A stretch of DNA of 64,000 nucleotides from Lepeophtheirus salmonis. Lineage: Eukaryota > Arthropoda > Copepoda > Siphonostomatoida > Caligidae. Within the stretch, counting starts at the first letter, position 1. Every line of letters starts with the position of its first letter. The notes below the pieces were generated by a model. That model worked only from the letters and a program-made list of their open reading frames with translations. It was not told the DNA's origin and ran no database searches. Shown here piece by piece: positions 12,530-25,900 of the stretch. The position numbers and the translations under genes are program-made. The stretch covers positions 71,273,702 through 71,337,701 of the forward strand of contig NC_052135.2 in NCBI RefSeq assembly GCF_016086655.4. Reading direction: 5' to 3'.

Positions 12530-12821
12530 TGTAGTGTCTTGAGACACTACAAAGGTTCTTCTTTCCTTCCATCTTCCCCTCCTCTTAGTCTTATTTAATA
12601 TGTGTATATGTAAAGTACTGTTCTATCTTAATAGTAAAAATAGCTGTAACTCTCATGTATTTATCAGAGTAGTGTCGAGTAACAAATATGTCTATAATAT
12701 ACTTATTTATATATAACTCCTTATCGTCTCATTCCTCCAGGCATTCTACTTCTTTCTCTCGGTCGTCCTGGATTCCTGATATTGAATAGCTTGTGTCTTT
12801 CAACCTCGTCAAGACACAACA
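12530..12821 (-). repeat. Solo LTR (family B) inserted in the DIRS-like relic
   Basis: Ends are inverted (TGTAGTGTCTTGA at 12530, TCAAGACACAACA ending at 12821) and the insertion is flanked by a 5-bp direct repeat AATGT (12525-12529 and 12822-12826). It is the reverse-orientation partner of 1055-1299. No internal element sequence follows, so this is a solo LTR. The first 22 bases can fold on themselves (TGTAGTGTCT/AGACACTACA). Confidence 0.75.
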
Positions 12822-12857
12822 AATGTATGTAGGACAATAGTGCTACATACATTTGTT
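12818..12857. repeat. Perfect 15-bp hairpin at the LTR edge
   Basis: AACAAATGTATGTAG (12818-12832) and its exact reverse complement (12843-12857) are separated by 10 bases. The left arm overlaps the last four LTR bases and the target-site copy. Confidence 0.8.
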
Positions 12858-13745
12858 CCCCTTCATTTCTTCTTTTTTTACATTTATAGTATGGTTCGGT
12901 ATTACGATTACGATATATTCGAATCTATGCTAATAAAAATCACATCATGATATGTAATTTACATTTGTCTACCTCCAAATTATTAACGGCATGTCTTTAA
13001 TTAAAGCAATATTACCATAAGTCTCTTTCCACCTTCTCCTTGTGCTCTACAAAAGATTCATGAGTAGAGTTTTAAATCATATGATGTTCAACAAGGACTT
13101 ACAAATATAACTCCTGAGAAACCCTTCATCGTTACTCTCCGTCGTTCAGGAGCACAGTGCGTTGTTACTTTAGAATTAAATGTTCCCTTCTCAACAACTA
13201 TACAATAATAAAAGCTTCAGAATATAAAAAATCATGTTCCGGTTGTAACTAAAAATATCACTCCCGGTTTCTAAGATATATTTTCACACCTTAATCTTGT
13301 GATTGTAATCTCCCTGATTGTGTATTTATTATTATTGTCTAGTGTTGAGACTCAGTCCAGCACCGAATTATATTTTTCGGTTTGGTCTTAATTGATTTTT
13401 TCTAGACCGATTGGGACCGATTTTTCGGTCCAGACCGTTGATCGATTTTTTTGGTCTCACTTTGTAGACCGATTATGATTTGGTGTCAATTTATGGACCG
13501 ATTTTTTCCGGTCTCATATATAATGAGATATCATTTTTTTTTTAAATGAACTGTCATTTATTTTTTTCAAAAAAATCTCAAAAGTACACGATAAGTTGTA
13601 GAACAAATACTGTAAACATATAAAAGACGGTGGGATTAAAATTAATCCGAGCTATTATTCTTTAAAGTACGTATAACGTCATTGTACTTGTAAAATATAT
13701 GACGTCATGTAAAATCGGTCTAGACAGATTTGTTTGGGAAATTTA
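12858..13745. other. Spacer with a GGACCGAT-type repeat at about 13340-13545
   Basis: From TAGTGTTGAGACTC (about 13339) to about 13545 the sequence repeats words such as GACCGATT, TTTTCGGT and GGTCTCA in both orientations. It resembles the intronic element at 48828-49215. No coding frame. Confidence 0.5.
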
Positions 13746-14375
13746 CAGGGGCGTCTGGAGGATTTTTTTAAATTTATTTCCAAAAGTTTCAAATATTGAA
13801 TTTGTGGAAAAAAGTTTCAAAATTTCACAGCTATTCACAAAAAAAATAAACTTTTTGGAAAAAAATTTCAAATTTTACAATTTTTGGAACTTTTTCCCTA
13901 AATCCACCAATGAGCACAAATTTTTTAATATTTTTTTAAAAAATATTTCAGAAATTAAATTTCAAATATTAATTTTTTTGGAGAAAAATTTCAAAAATCC
14001 CCGACTGTTTACAAACAATTACATTTTTAGGAGAAAAAAAAGTTCAAAAATCCTTATCTATTTTCAAAAAATTAATTTTTTCCAAAAAAAAATATCAAAA
14101 ATTAAATTTCAAATATTAAATTATTTCAGAGAAGACTTGAAAAATCCATAGATATTCTCAAAAAATTAAATTTTGTACAAAAATATTAGAAAAATTTCAA
14201 AAATCCATGAATATTCTCAGAAAATTAAATTGTTTGGGAAAAATATTAGCGACACTAATTTAAATTTCAAATATTGAATTTTAAAAAAAAAAATAATTTT
14301 CTAGTAAAAAGTAAAGATTCCTTAATTTGGGGGTTGCTATAGGCCCCTCCAGCCCACCTGCTGCGGACACCCCTG
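13746..14375 (+). repeat. GC-capped, A/T-monotone inverted-repeat element, copy 1
   Basis: Starts CAGGGGCGTCTGGAGG and ends CTGCGGACACCCCTG, imperfect inverted ends. The interior is built almost wholly of AAAATTTC/AAATTTT words, with one short GC-rich stretch (AGGCCCCTCCAGCCCACCTG) next to the right end. The 150-codon frame across 13699-14151 is a by-product of this composition. Related copies: 42888-43330 (partial), 45978-46213, 49384-49982 and 60819-61480. Confidence 0.7.
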
Positions 14376-14879
14376 CTATAATATCGCTCCATTCTTAGGA
14401 ATACGGCAAGATTATTTTTTATGTTTATGACTTATCAATCTAAGGGACGAGAACTTTACTACTCTTCCTACAAATTAACTCTTGCTTGAATGGCCGGATA
14501 CTTAATTTTACTATGGTAAGGGCTTTCCTAGGCTACGTTTTATCTTAAGGTCAAACATTTTTTTGGGGGAATAATTGTTATTACACTACACTTTTTTTAA
14601 CCTTTTATCCTGAGTATTGGTGATGAAATTGTTGAAATGATTAGTGATGAATAATTTAGATAAATTCAATTTATTTATCTCATATAAAATAAAATATACA
14701 AAAAAAAAATGATACTAGGAAAACTTCCTTGGGGAAAATTGCCAGTGGGAGATTCCCCTGGAGGAAAATTGCCAGTTAGGAAAATTGCCCGTATTTTGTT
14801 CAAACTTGATGATGAATAATAACACATTATAAATTCGCATAATATAAATTATGACAAATGTCAAAACATATTTGTTTAT
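14376..14879. other. AT-rich spacer with short GGAAAATTGCC repeats
   Basis: Three near copies of GGAAAATTGCC(A/C)GT lie between about 14730 and 14795. Otherwise featureless. Confidence 0.45.
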
Positions 14880-15376
14880 TCCATCCCCCAGGGAGTATCT
14901 TCAAGTGTGAGTAATATTATTGCAATACAATTTCCTTGCAATTTTTTAAATTCAAACCCATCTTCTAAGAAATGGATCGAGAGGATTGGTAAGGAAGGGG
15001 GTGGGGGTAAATAGCTTAGGGCCTCTTAAAATACGGTTGAATACCCTTCGTCCTTGGATTGGCCCGGAGGTAGTGTGGGATTGCTAAAAACCATCGCCAA
15101 TTGATCCAAGGAACACCTCTAATATAAACAAATATTTTCAAGCTCTCGTGTTGTACAGGGTACTTGGATCCTTAAAAACCACTGCCAATACATCCTTGGA
15201 TGAATTGGCGGTGGTTTTTAACAATCCCACACTACCCCTAGGACACCGGCCAATCCGAGGACGGAGAGTATTCAACAGTGTTTTAAGAGGCCTTGAGCTA
15301 TTTATCGTTCCCCCTCCCCTTCTATGTTTCAATAATATTACTGACACTTGAAGGTACCCCCTTGGGGGATAAACAT
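14880..15376. repeat. Palindromic foldback element with nested hairpin
   Basis: The outer arms CCATCCCCCAGGGAGTATC...AGTAATATTATTG (14880-14922) and CAATAATATTACTG...GTACCCCCTTGGGGGAT (15330-15372) are inverted copies. The pairing continues inward through GGCCTCTTAAAA/TTTTAAGAGGCC and GATTGGCCCGGAGGTAGTGTGGGATTG with its mirror. Near the centre a second hairpin, AAAAACCACTGCCAAT against ATTGGCGGTGGTTTTT (about 15175-15220), folds alone. Two short overlapping frames on opposite strands here are palindrome artefacts. Confidence 0.8.
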
Positions 15377-15539
15377 TTAAAAATAAATAAAAATACATTC
15401 AGAACAGACTAATTTATGTAAAACATTGTTTTAGTGTTGATTCACCGCATAATTAATTTACTTCATTTTCATGTAGGAATCAGAGGGTAGAATATTTTTC
15501 TACTTTAAATGACAACACTATGCAACCAAATGAAGGTCT

Positions 15540-16555
15540 TGGAGCGCCCACAGGTTGAACCCCACATTTATTAATATTATTTAAGCCATAGAACACTAAA
15601 ATGACCATTAAAAAATTTCAGGGGATATCAGTTTGGCCTTTAAAAAATTTTAAAAATGAATTATTCAATACTTTATCTTGATTACAATTAATAAAAAATG
15701 TATACAACCACAAAAAAAATCGAGTAAAATGAAGTATCTTACTTCGAAGCTAAAATTTATTTATTTAATATTCCTGCGCTGTATATCCGAAGTAAAGTTA
15801 TAGAATAGACCTTACATTTAAATTTTAAAAAATTGCCTTTATAAAAGTCGATTTTGATTGATTTTTGGTCAATTTAGTTTTAATATTTATTAAGAAATAT
15901 TTAAAAATAATAATGTGTTTCGGTTGCGTTAATATAGATTACAATAATATTCCAAAGAAAAAATTGAATTGTTTATAGGGATTTTTACTAAATTAATCAA
16001 CAATAATTAGGGAATTAGTAAGGGGATTAAAACAAGTTAATTGATGCTTCATATTCAAAATAATGGATTAATTGAACTCATTTTTTTCCTGAGTATTATT
16101 GTAACCTATATTCACACAACCTAACAAGCTTATTATATATAAATTTCTAAATAAATTTAAAAACTAATTTGACCACAAAATCTATCAAAATCGACTTTTT
16201 TTAAAGGCATTTTTTTTAAATTGAAATATAAGGTATATTCTATAACTGCAACTCGGATATACAGCACAGGAAAAATAAATGAATAAAATATTAGCTTCTA
16301 AGTATGGTCCTTCATTTTACTCGATTTCTTGGTGGTTTCATAAATTTTTTTATAATTTTAATCAAGATAAAGTATTCAATAGTTCATTTTTTAAATGCTG
16401 AAATGTTTGTATCAATTTATAATTACTTTGATTTTCATCTATATAGTTCTTTCATCTCGAAATATGGCACTTAATCGTAGTTATACCCTAAAAACTTGAA
16501 CTTTTTTAAAAGGCCAAACCGATATCCATTGAAAGTTTCAGCCTGCGGGCCTAAA
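15540..16555. repeat. Palindromic foldback element, about 1 kb
   Basis: Left arm about 15610-15955, right arm about 16088-16540, loop about 130 bp. Matches in order: GGATATCAGTTTGGCCTTT with AAAGGCCAAACCGATATCC; AATACTTTATCTTGATTA with its mirror; ATCGAGTAAAATGAAG with CTTCATTTTACTCGAT; CTGTATATCCGA with TCGGATATACAG; AAAAGTCGATTTTGAT with ATCAAAATCGACTTTT. The right arm carries about 110 extra bases (about 16393-16503) absent from the left. Possible outer ends are GCGCCCACAGGTTGAA and TTCAGCCTGCGGGCC. Confidence 0.8.
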
Positions 16556-16949
16556 TACTGTTGCATGTTGTATTTTTTTGTCTCAAACAAATACTACTCT
16601 AGTAAGAGTAATGGATTTGATCATAATATCAACGAATAATACTCTAATAACCAACAAAATATGTATTTTTTCTAACCAAATAAATATTATTTAAAAATAC
16701 TGTCAAAAGACTTTAATATATATAAATATATATGCAAGTGTATTACAGTTGAAAATTATAAATTAGCACGAAATATTCGATACATACAAACTTTGGCGAA
16801 TCATACATAACTTAATACATATATATATATATAAAAGGGTGGTTGTTAATATAACTGACGTTCATGACAAATTTCTTTGGTCAATTACTATATTTAAAAG
16901 TAATTATATCAACTTTCTTTTTGAGATTAGAAAGAGAGTTTCCGAGTTT
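16556..16949. other. Downstream flank of USP34
   Basis: AT-rich, with a (TA) run at about 16821-16833. No gene seen. Confidence 0.45.
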
Positions 16950-16955
16950 TTTATT
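16950..16955 (-). terminator. Poly(A) signal AATAAA of USP34
   Basis: AATAAA on the minus strand lies two bases after the stop codon (16960-16958), implying a very short 3' UTR if it is the one used. Confidence 0.5.
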
Positions 16956-16957
16956 TT

Positions 16958-19900
16958 TTAGCACAAAGTTGGTTTCTTCTCCTGGCATTCATCTTCTTCT
17001 AACTTATCCTCATCCCCTTCCTTACTACTTGATGCTTTTTGTTTATCCAATTCACTATTATTATCTTGAGCTTCCTCCTTGTCGGAGGTTTTGTCTTCCT
17101 TCCCTTTCAACTTTTTCTCGCTCATTTGAACAAGAAGTATCAATGTCCGAAAAAGAACACTTAATGCATCAATCAACTTACAATCCGCACTTTTACGAAG
17201 TTCTTCAGCAGAGGAAGTGGTGGTCTCAAGTTTCTTAGAAATGTCACTATCGTCTATGTCAGTACTAATAGAACAAGGATGATTATTTTTAGAGGATGTT
17301 GAGGGGGCAGATTCTTCCACATTTTCAGAATCCAAGAATGACTTGCCCTCAACAAATACTTCTGATTTATTCAGTTCGCAAATTTCTTCAGAAGAAGGTC
17401 TCCCTTTGCCTTCCAGTTTCTTTTCGACACTGGAGCGGAGTATCTTTAGAGCTTGCAATAATTCATCAGAAAGAAAGTTTGACCTTGAAGAGCTGACTAA
17501 AAATAGGGCGCGCAAATCACCGTTGAGATGCCTTACTGGTGTGACTCGATCTAAAACAAATGTTCCCGCCATGTCAATAAAATTACTCACCAACTGTGAA
17601 ATAATACTTTGAACTTGTTCTGTTAAAACTTGATTAGAGACCTACACACAAAAATAATGAAAAAAATAATTTAATTTATTAAGTATTACACTTTTTTTTT
17701 TCTTATTGTATTAGAACTAAATATACCTTAGGAAAAAATAGTAATAGGAAGTTAAATATGTGAGGATTGTTTAAAGATGATCTTTCGTCTAAGAGAACTG
17801 CGTCAACGTACTCCAAGAAACCATGCGAAGAAATAAGCATCAGAATGAATTTTCGATCAATAAGCTAAAAAATAAATTACGGAGATTAGTGAATATAGCA
17901 CAAATGAATAATAACGTTTTTACTTGGGTATTGTGAATATCTGTCCATAACTTAGGGAAAAGTTGCATATGAAGAGAAACTCCGTCAAGTCCAACCATGG
18001 CAGATAGGTCAACCAACATTTTTGTCAAGTTATTCTCATTGACAGAAACTCGAACCATCAAATCCACAGTGGCGTGATATTGAGCAAAATACTGTTGCAA
18101 GGATCTATCATATTCTGGATCTTGGCCATGATGTGCCAATAGTTGGGATGCTGGAACAGCCATTTGAAACATGGGTCTAGGAGGACGAATTGTTTTGAGA
18201 GCTGGAATATTAGGAGATCCTTTCCTAGGAAAGTATGGGCCCAGCCCGACAGAGTCCATATCAGAAGAATTTGTGTGAGCTCTGTGTAGCATTGGCACCA
18301 ATATGTTAAGCATTTCAGTGGGCCACAGAAGGAGCATTTCTTTGATTCCCGATAAACAAACATTTCTTAAGTCTGGAGGGTTAAAAGAATTACAGAGAGT
18401 GAGCATGCGTCCCGTCATTTCCGACATGTCTTTCCATCTTGAAAGAATTTGCCGAATTTCACTATTATTTCGCTGACAACGAACAGCTTTGACTAGTTCA
18501 AGAAATATTGTCAATAGCTCTATTAATTCCCCAGTGACATGACAAGCTGTTGCTTCATGAAGCATCATATGCAGCATATTGAGGGCATCAAATATGAGAG
18601 CCAAACCATTATTATACACTACAAAGATTTTATCTTCATTAGTATCGATTAAAATCTTCAATGCATTAATTAATGTACTCCATGATGAACGCCCATCGAG
18701 TATGGATAAATACAACTGAAGAGTTTGATGACGAAAACTCCGAATTTCATCTTCTTCATCGTCATCGTTATGCACTTCATCCGAGGAACGTTCATGCTGC
18801 TCTTCTTCTGGAAACTTTTGGACAAAAAGTGCCATAAGTTTAAAGAGTTCATCACAAGCTACGGTGTACTGTGTGGTGTAAGGTGTTATGTTCTTGAAGG
18901 CCCAATGTATGTTTTGATGCTGTGCTAATTGCCTTGTAAAACTACGTGATTGAATACAACATAATCTTAAAAGTCCATAGTAGGTTGGTAGCATGATGCG
19001 GTTAAAATTAATAACTTCTGTGTCTTCATGATCAGCTAGAATGTAATTGAATGCAATATTTTTTGTCACGTTAGGATTTGATAAAATCATTCTCACATTT
19101 TCAGTACAATCCATACATAAATTGTACCAAAAATTAAGAAGTGCTTGCTTATTATGATGAATCGGAATTGACGGCTCTGACAGTTTTGGATGGAAGAGCT
19201 GCCAGAGATTAAGAAAATGAGGCTCAAACATCAGTTTTTCAGTTCTACTCAGTAAAAAATGTGACATGGTCTGAAAGTAAGCCACAAGTTTTGCTGATCC
19301 ATGTTGTTGTAAATCAGCATAGTGTCTACAGTTAAGTAGGAGCCCAAAAAGGAATTCTATCACTTGATGAAGAATATCTCTTTCTTCTGAATCTAGGATA
19401 ACTGTGCTTGACCTGGCTGTTCGGAATGCTTGACGAAAATGATTTGAAGGTACTAAACTGACAACGAGGAAAGACGCAGAGTTTCTTACTTTTTGATTCG
19501 GATGGGCAATAAGATATTGCTCTACCCAATTTTCAAGAGTGGAAACTAGCCACGTCTGAACATAACGGTTTCGTGTCACTTGAATTGAAAGCCAATCTAA
19601 TGCAGCTTGTGGACACGTTTTGGCGAGTTCCCATACCTTATGCATGACCAAATTTGTAAAACATGGCATACCAGAAGGTCCTCCTGAAAATTCAGTTAGC
19701 AATGTCAAAAGTCTGAAAAAATGCATAGAAAAATCCGCCTGTTTAACACCAGCAAAGACCATTCCGGCTACTTGTTCAGCAAGTTCTGGGTTATTGCGAG
19801 TGAGAGAGAAGATCAAGTTACAGGTCTGGCATGTATTGATATTGTCCTTTGTTATATTAAAGAGGAATACTAGGGATTTGCCTCCAGTTAAAGCATTAGT

Positions 19901-22900
19901 ATCTGATTCCGATAAATGTATCAAATTATCGTCACCTCTTGATTTTTCAACCAACAAGGCAATGAGACACACCATTTTATCTAAGGAGGCCATTTTGCTT
20001 GATTCAGCAATTGGTGTAAGAGCAATAATATCATCATCATCATCCTCGTCATCAGAAATGACATCAATAGTGATCATGTTATCATGGTTCTGTTTAATTG
20101 CTTTCAAATAAAAGTCAGCATAAATCGTAATTGTATTCACTGACAAAAGAAAGTTTGTTTCCTCTTCTCCAAGTTTTGAAAAATCATAAAGAAATCGAAA
20201 TAGTTCAGTTAAGTGCTTCAAATGTGGTCGAGCAGAACCAGACTCTAACAATCGAAGCAACATACGAATAAATCTTGTGATGGGCGAAGATGCACCTATG
20301 AGAGATCGAACTTCCTCGGAAGGATAGCGTTCATCAGATTCTTTAGGCAACCAGGGCTGCATGTAGAGTTCTTTTTCCATGGGCCTTCAAAAGAACAAGA
20401 ATTAGTGATAAATAAATCAGAACATAGACTTATTAAATACCTTAGTTTCTGAATGACATGAATACAGAGACGATGAAACATTTGCCGAATGGTTTGAACC
20501 TGGCATTTAAGGAAAATAGTAACCGGCCAGTGATTGTCTCTTGCCATATGGTTGAGAAACCAACTGCAGGCTGCTGTAGAACTATCAAACTAAACAAAAT
20601 AATTAGTAGAACGTAAACATATTCATTAATTACCATATGATTATACACACCTGTTTGGTCAATAGTTCGACCCATTGAACGATATTTAACTTTTCCTTGG
20701 CATGAATAAAGCTTTCAAGGAAAAATGAGGTTGCTAACTTTCCTGAAAGAAGTGTAATATCTTCATTTGCCTTTTGTCCACTGATTGTCGTCGGTATAGA
20801 ACCAACCATTTGCCACATAAAACTAAAGAAAGAAATGAAGCCATAAGTTAAAAGTTGGTAATGAGTATTTGAAGAAAATAAAGTAAAAAGTTCCTACTTG
20901 AAATAAGTATGATCAAAGATATTATTGTCCTGAATGAAATTCATATTGTCTTGCCAGATCCATTCCTCTAAGTTTTGTGAAAGATCAATATTTTTCACGA
21001 GAGGTGTTTCATTTGCTTCACTAGCCAACGAAGTAGAGGGACCAGCTTGAGAGGCTGATGAAGACGGCTCAACCCTTTCATAAAACAGCATGTATGCACT
21101 ATTGGTTTTTTCTATACTTAAATCCATAAATTTATCAGTAACTTGATCGTATGTTCTACTATTCATCTCCCCACCAAAACATTCAGAGGCTATCTGATTC
21201 TGGTCGAAAGGTTTCACCTCAGCATCGTTGAAGGAATACCATTTGTCTTTCTGTGAACTTCTAATAAATGCATAGTAATGACCTCCATCCGCTGTTCCAG
21301 TGTGTACAGTCACTCCTATGATTTCGTATTCATAACCCTTAGTACTTTCATTATCTTGATCTTCCTTCTCACTTTTTCCCGGAATTAGATTCTTCTCCAT
21401 GTAAGGTGACATATCCAAGCAAAATGGAAAAGAGAAATGAGTATTAACCTTTTCCTTTAGCATGGTTATCATATTGAAAGTATAACGCATTGTGTTAAAT
21501 GCTAAAATTTTGGGTAATTTCTTAAAACATGCTCTTTTCTCAGCTCTGACTTTTTTACCACATTGAGAACAGGTATACATGTTATCTCCCTCTAATGTAT
21601 CTTTAACTGTCACTTCTTCTAGAGATTGATGCAGATTCCTCAGCTCAGAAACTTGGCACCGAACCGTATAGAACTCCTCTATGGTTTTTGAAACATGATT
21701 ACAATCAAGGGAAACAACGTTATTAGTTAATGTGCCACAAAAGATGTCCTTGATAACATGTTTTATATCAGGTGTCATTTCCTCTATTTTTGAAAGCAGA
21801 TCGATAAAGAATTCAGCCATGTCTTTTTGCTCTCCCGTATTTAGAGGTTGGTGGTCCATTTGATAAGTTTTACAGAATGAAAGTGGATTATAAGCCTTTC
21901 GCTCAGAATCTCGAAGATATGCAAACATTCTTTGAAGTTCATATAAAGTATTGGAATGCTTGCCATTTGAATTTAAATCTGCCTTTAAAATTGCGGATCT
22001 TGCCTCTGGAATCATATAAAGTTGTTGTACACACGTAGCCATATAACATGTAGCACCTAAATTGGTTAGTCCTACATAACCACATTCAGCCCTACCATCA
22101 TCTCTTGGCCAATACTCCCATTGATAGGGTTTATGAGCGTCAGCTTCATGTTGGGTCATCAGCTTTTCATGAATAATCAAATAATTTTGGAGAGATCCTT
22201 TACACATTTCAATTAGAAGATCATAGCAGGCGGTTCGAGAAGCGTTGGATTTGCATTTGGGAAGATTTTTTTCTCTGGGGGAAGGTAGGGCAAAGAGACA
22301 CTCCCAAAGATGAAGAATAAATTCTTGCCCTTCCGAAGAAATTTTAAAGGATGGCTGATGTTTCATAACTGCGCAGAGTAAATTAAGAGTTCCCACAAGA
22401 GCGTCATCAGGGCTTGGATCGCCATGTCTTTTCTCATAAAATTTTCTGGACACAAGACCACAGGCTAATTGTCTGGAAAGTTGGTCTAAATCAACAAGAC
22501 CAGAAGTATCATTGTCATTTCGTATAATATCTGTTAAACGACACAATATCCAGAAATAGTCACGGCATGCAGGACCATATGGCTCTTTACCTTCTTCAAC
22601 AACATGGTTTTCTCGTTTGACAGGTTTCATGAGCAAGGCATCATCTAAAAACTCCAATAGAATACTAAGCATTGGACCTGTGACAGACACTCCAGTTTTT
22701 CCAGACGTCGTAGATCCCATACACAGTTTATAGAGACCCGTGCACATTTCTCTACGTACAGCTGGGTCATAATCTTCTAAAACAAGATGCCTCAGCCAAG
22801 CAGGTAGTCCATTAGAGGAGAGGAGGGCATCCTCAATATCATTCATAGAGTAAATCCAAGCCACGAGTAAGCTTAAACAAAAATGAACGACTTGTGCACG

Positions 22901-25900
22901 GCCAAACACACCAGTTCGATACTGATTTGGATCCTTCACTCGTGAAACTTCTAAAAGAACTGAAGTAATTTGAGGCATTACCACATCAACATTCATGAGA
23001 TCTAACATCGTTTGAGATAGTCTTGGTACAAGAAGACGATCAGGACCACTAAATTTCCTTTTCCCTCTTAATTTTTTCTTTGGCGGGGAATCTTCAATGA
23101 TTTGATCAGCTAGAGCATCATAATCTTCAGAATCAACACCAAATTGAACTAATAGTTTAATAAGAGCGCTTAAACAATCTTGCTTCCATTCACACCACAT
23201 TCTTGTTTCTTCATTGTACTGCAATACTCCAGAAGTAAATATATCAAATAAATGTCTTAAACCTCCCGATAGGATGAATTTATTAATCCAAATATTTCCT
23301 GTAGTTGGACTGAACTCTTCAACTGTCATATTTTCCATAACACCAGACTGCCTTCGAAGTCGAGCAGGCCTGCCTAACCAATCTACTATATAAAATGTAT
23401 ACATCAACTTTTGAGGTGATGAAGGGCTCAATAGGTCCTTTATCTCCTCTTCAGCTCTGTCTTCAATGGTTAACAGTTTTTCTTTGATTTCAGGATTAGT
23501 AGGTAGGAGCATTAAAATATCCCAAACACGGCGTGATAATATTTGAGCTTTCGTGTGTGGAATTGCTTCACTCTTTTCATTTTTCAGACGAAGAGTACTC
23601 AAATTATTCATAAGCGAAAAAAGCTGTTCAAAATGCTCTGGATTAAGTAACAAATTCATGGGCATTTTATCTTTCCCAGGAAAAGGAGGCAAATCAATGT
23701 TACCACTTCTATTTCCCATCGTAGGGGTCCTACTAGAACCATTTGCACCCTGAGACACAAATACCATTTGCAAATCTTTGAAGCCCATTTCTACTAAAGA
23801 TTTCTCATCCGTATCCGAGGTAATTTCTTGTCCTTGGGTGATAATTCTTAGTGGTCCTTCATTCAGCATAGATCCTAATAGAGGACTTGATGTTTTCTTT
23901 TCTCTCGATGTTTTACCCTCCCACCATGCAGAAATTTCAGCTCTCAGATCAGCTACAAGATCCATAGGTTGCATTTCAAAAGTAACTTTATCTTGAAATC
24001 CGGCTGCTTGGACTACAACTCGAATAGATCCAATGGAACGCAGTTCCACTAATTCAGCATGAGTTGAAACACCAAGGCCATCGATGGATAATCGTCGAAA
24101 GTTATAGGCATACTTTCTTCGAAAAGTTTCCAAGTATGTTTTTAATAATAGTAATGCTCTTTGAATACGAATTAATGTTTCATCTTTTCCGTTCTCAAGA
24201 TCATTTGACGCATTTTTTAGACTTTTCATACATGTAATTAGAAACTCTTCTCCTTGGCCGAAATAAGCTGTATTTAAAATTTGTATGGCTTTCATAGATA
24301 CATCCGTGTTTTGAGCACATAATGCAATCTTCCATAGCTGATCCATTTTAACACTATCATCATCTAAACTATTCTGCTTTGTAATACGTGAAAGCTGGCA
24401 AAGTTGAGAAAATAAATTTAAGCCTAACATGGAAATAGTTTCTGGCTTAACAAGAGGTATTTTTTCGTTATATATCAACTTAAATCCATCTAAGCCTATT
24501 GCATGTTGTTCTTTTGAATGCGCTTGGATGAGAAGCCATTGGAAAAGATCATCCGATGTGATTGGATCAGATGCTAAACATTCCCAGAGAATATGAATCT
24601 GATCATTTGAAAGCCTAAAATCAATGGGTGAAACTTGAATAGAAAACAAAACACCAAGAAACTGAAGGCGAACTTGAACTTGAGCTAAATGATTGAAAAA
24701 TGGTTCTTCAACTTCATTACTCTTTCTAGACTTAAAGTAGTCATGAAGGTTATTGAAGAACAAATTAGTCATACCGAATTTCCTTTCAGCATACATTGAA
24801 ACCTCGTGGGTATCCATACCACGGAAATGTTGAAACGACTGGAATAATTTTGGTAATAAGCGTAAAGATATGACAACAGATTTATTTTTAGCCACGTTGT
24901 TGAGGCACCCTTCCACGAACTTCATGCGAATAAACCGTTCCATATTAAAACACAAAAGGCTTGTCAATGCTTTCTCCGCCTCAGTTGCAAGTCCTTCCGC
25001 TAAGTTTTCAATATTGCCATCCTGTAATAGATCCCAAAGGAGTGTATTACCAGGCTCACATGCTGATTCAAGTTTGTAATGAGAAGTAACCCTTTCTGTT
25101 TCTTCTTTTTGCCGCCTTGCACTGGAGGATGTAGCGACTGCAGCAGATGCTAGTCTATGATGCTGATGATATAAAGACGCAAGTTGTTGCTGTTGGTGGT
25201 GATGAAGAACTGCATTTATATCCTGAGGCTGAGCAACTTGTAACATTTCCTCCTCAACTGAGGTTTCATCTTCAAAATCAGCAAGATTTTTGTCAGACTT
25301 GTTAGAGAGACGAGAAGAAACAGAATCATTATCCCCTGAAAATCCTTCCTCCAGAGTAAATACCTCACGCTGATTGGCCCCCATATTTCTTAAAAACGGT
25401 CTCATTTCATGCATTTCTGGAGAACGAATGCCAAAAGCGGGGGGACCGGCAGGGTGAGCATTCACGAGATTCGCTAATTCCGTCATTGCTGAGCCAGTAG
25501 GCCACCTAATTGGATTATTTGCAGATGCATTATGCCACCAAGGAGCTATTCCTGATTTGACTAAACTAAGAGAAGATTTTTGTTCATCTGACATGCGAAG
25601 CTTTTTCTTCACGTCTAATTGTGGAGATTCGCTTTTAGAGTCTTCTCCAACCTCTGAATCACTGGACGAGTGTTCATGCAATGCTCTTTTCACTCCCTTT
25701 GATATTGAAAGTACATCTTTGATAATTGGTCTAAGGAAGAAAAAAATAATAATAATATTAAAATGTAATAATAGCCTTTTTAGAGATGAATAATAAAACG
25801 ATTTTAAAGCGTAAGTCAAAAAATAATATCTAAGTAAATTGCAACAAGTATGGTTCGGTATACCATTAATACAGTGGTACTAACGCACTTAAAGTGGTAC

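Noticed and set aside
13699..14151. 150-codon plus-strand open frame rich in Phe, Lys, Asn and Ile
   Set aside because: It lies inside a GC-capped A/T-monotone element; the peptide is a reading of AAATTT words with periodic KNFKF repeats, not a protein.
15138..15398. Two overlapping frames on opposite strands (15148-15351 plus, 15138-15398 minus) with similar peptides
   Set aside because: They are the two arms of one palindrome read on both strands.
16864..17612. Plus-strand frames of 124, 66 and 89 codons
   Set aside because: Antisense shadows of the last USP34 exon; the minus frame has splice-phase and homology support.
19620..20111. 163-codon plus-strand frame
   Set aside because: Antisense to USP34 exon 6, with no recognisable features.
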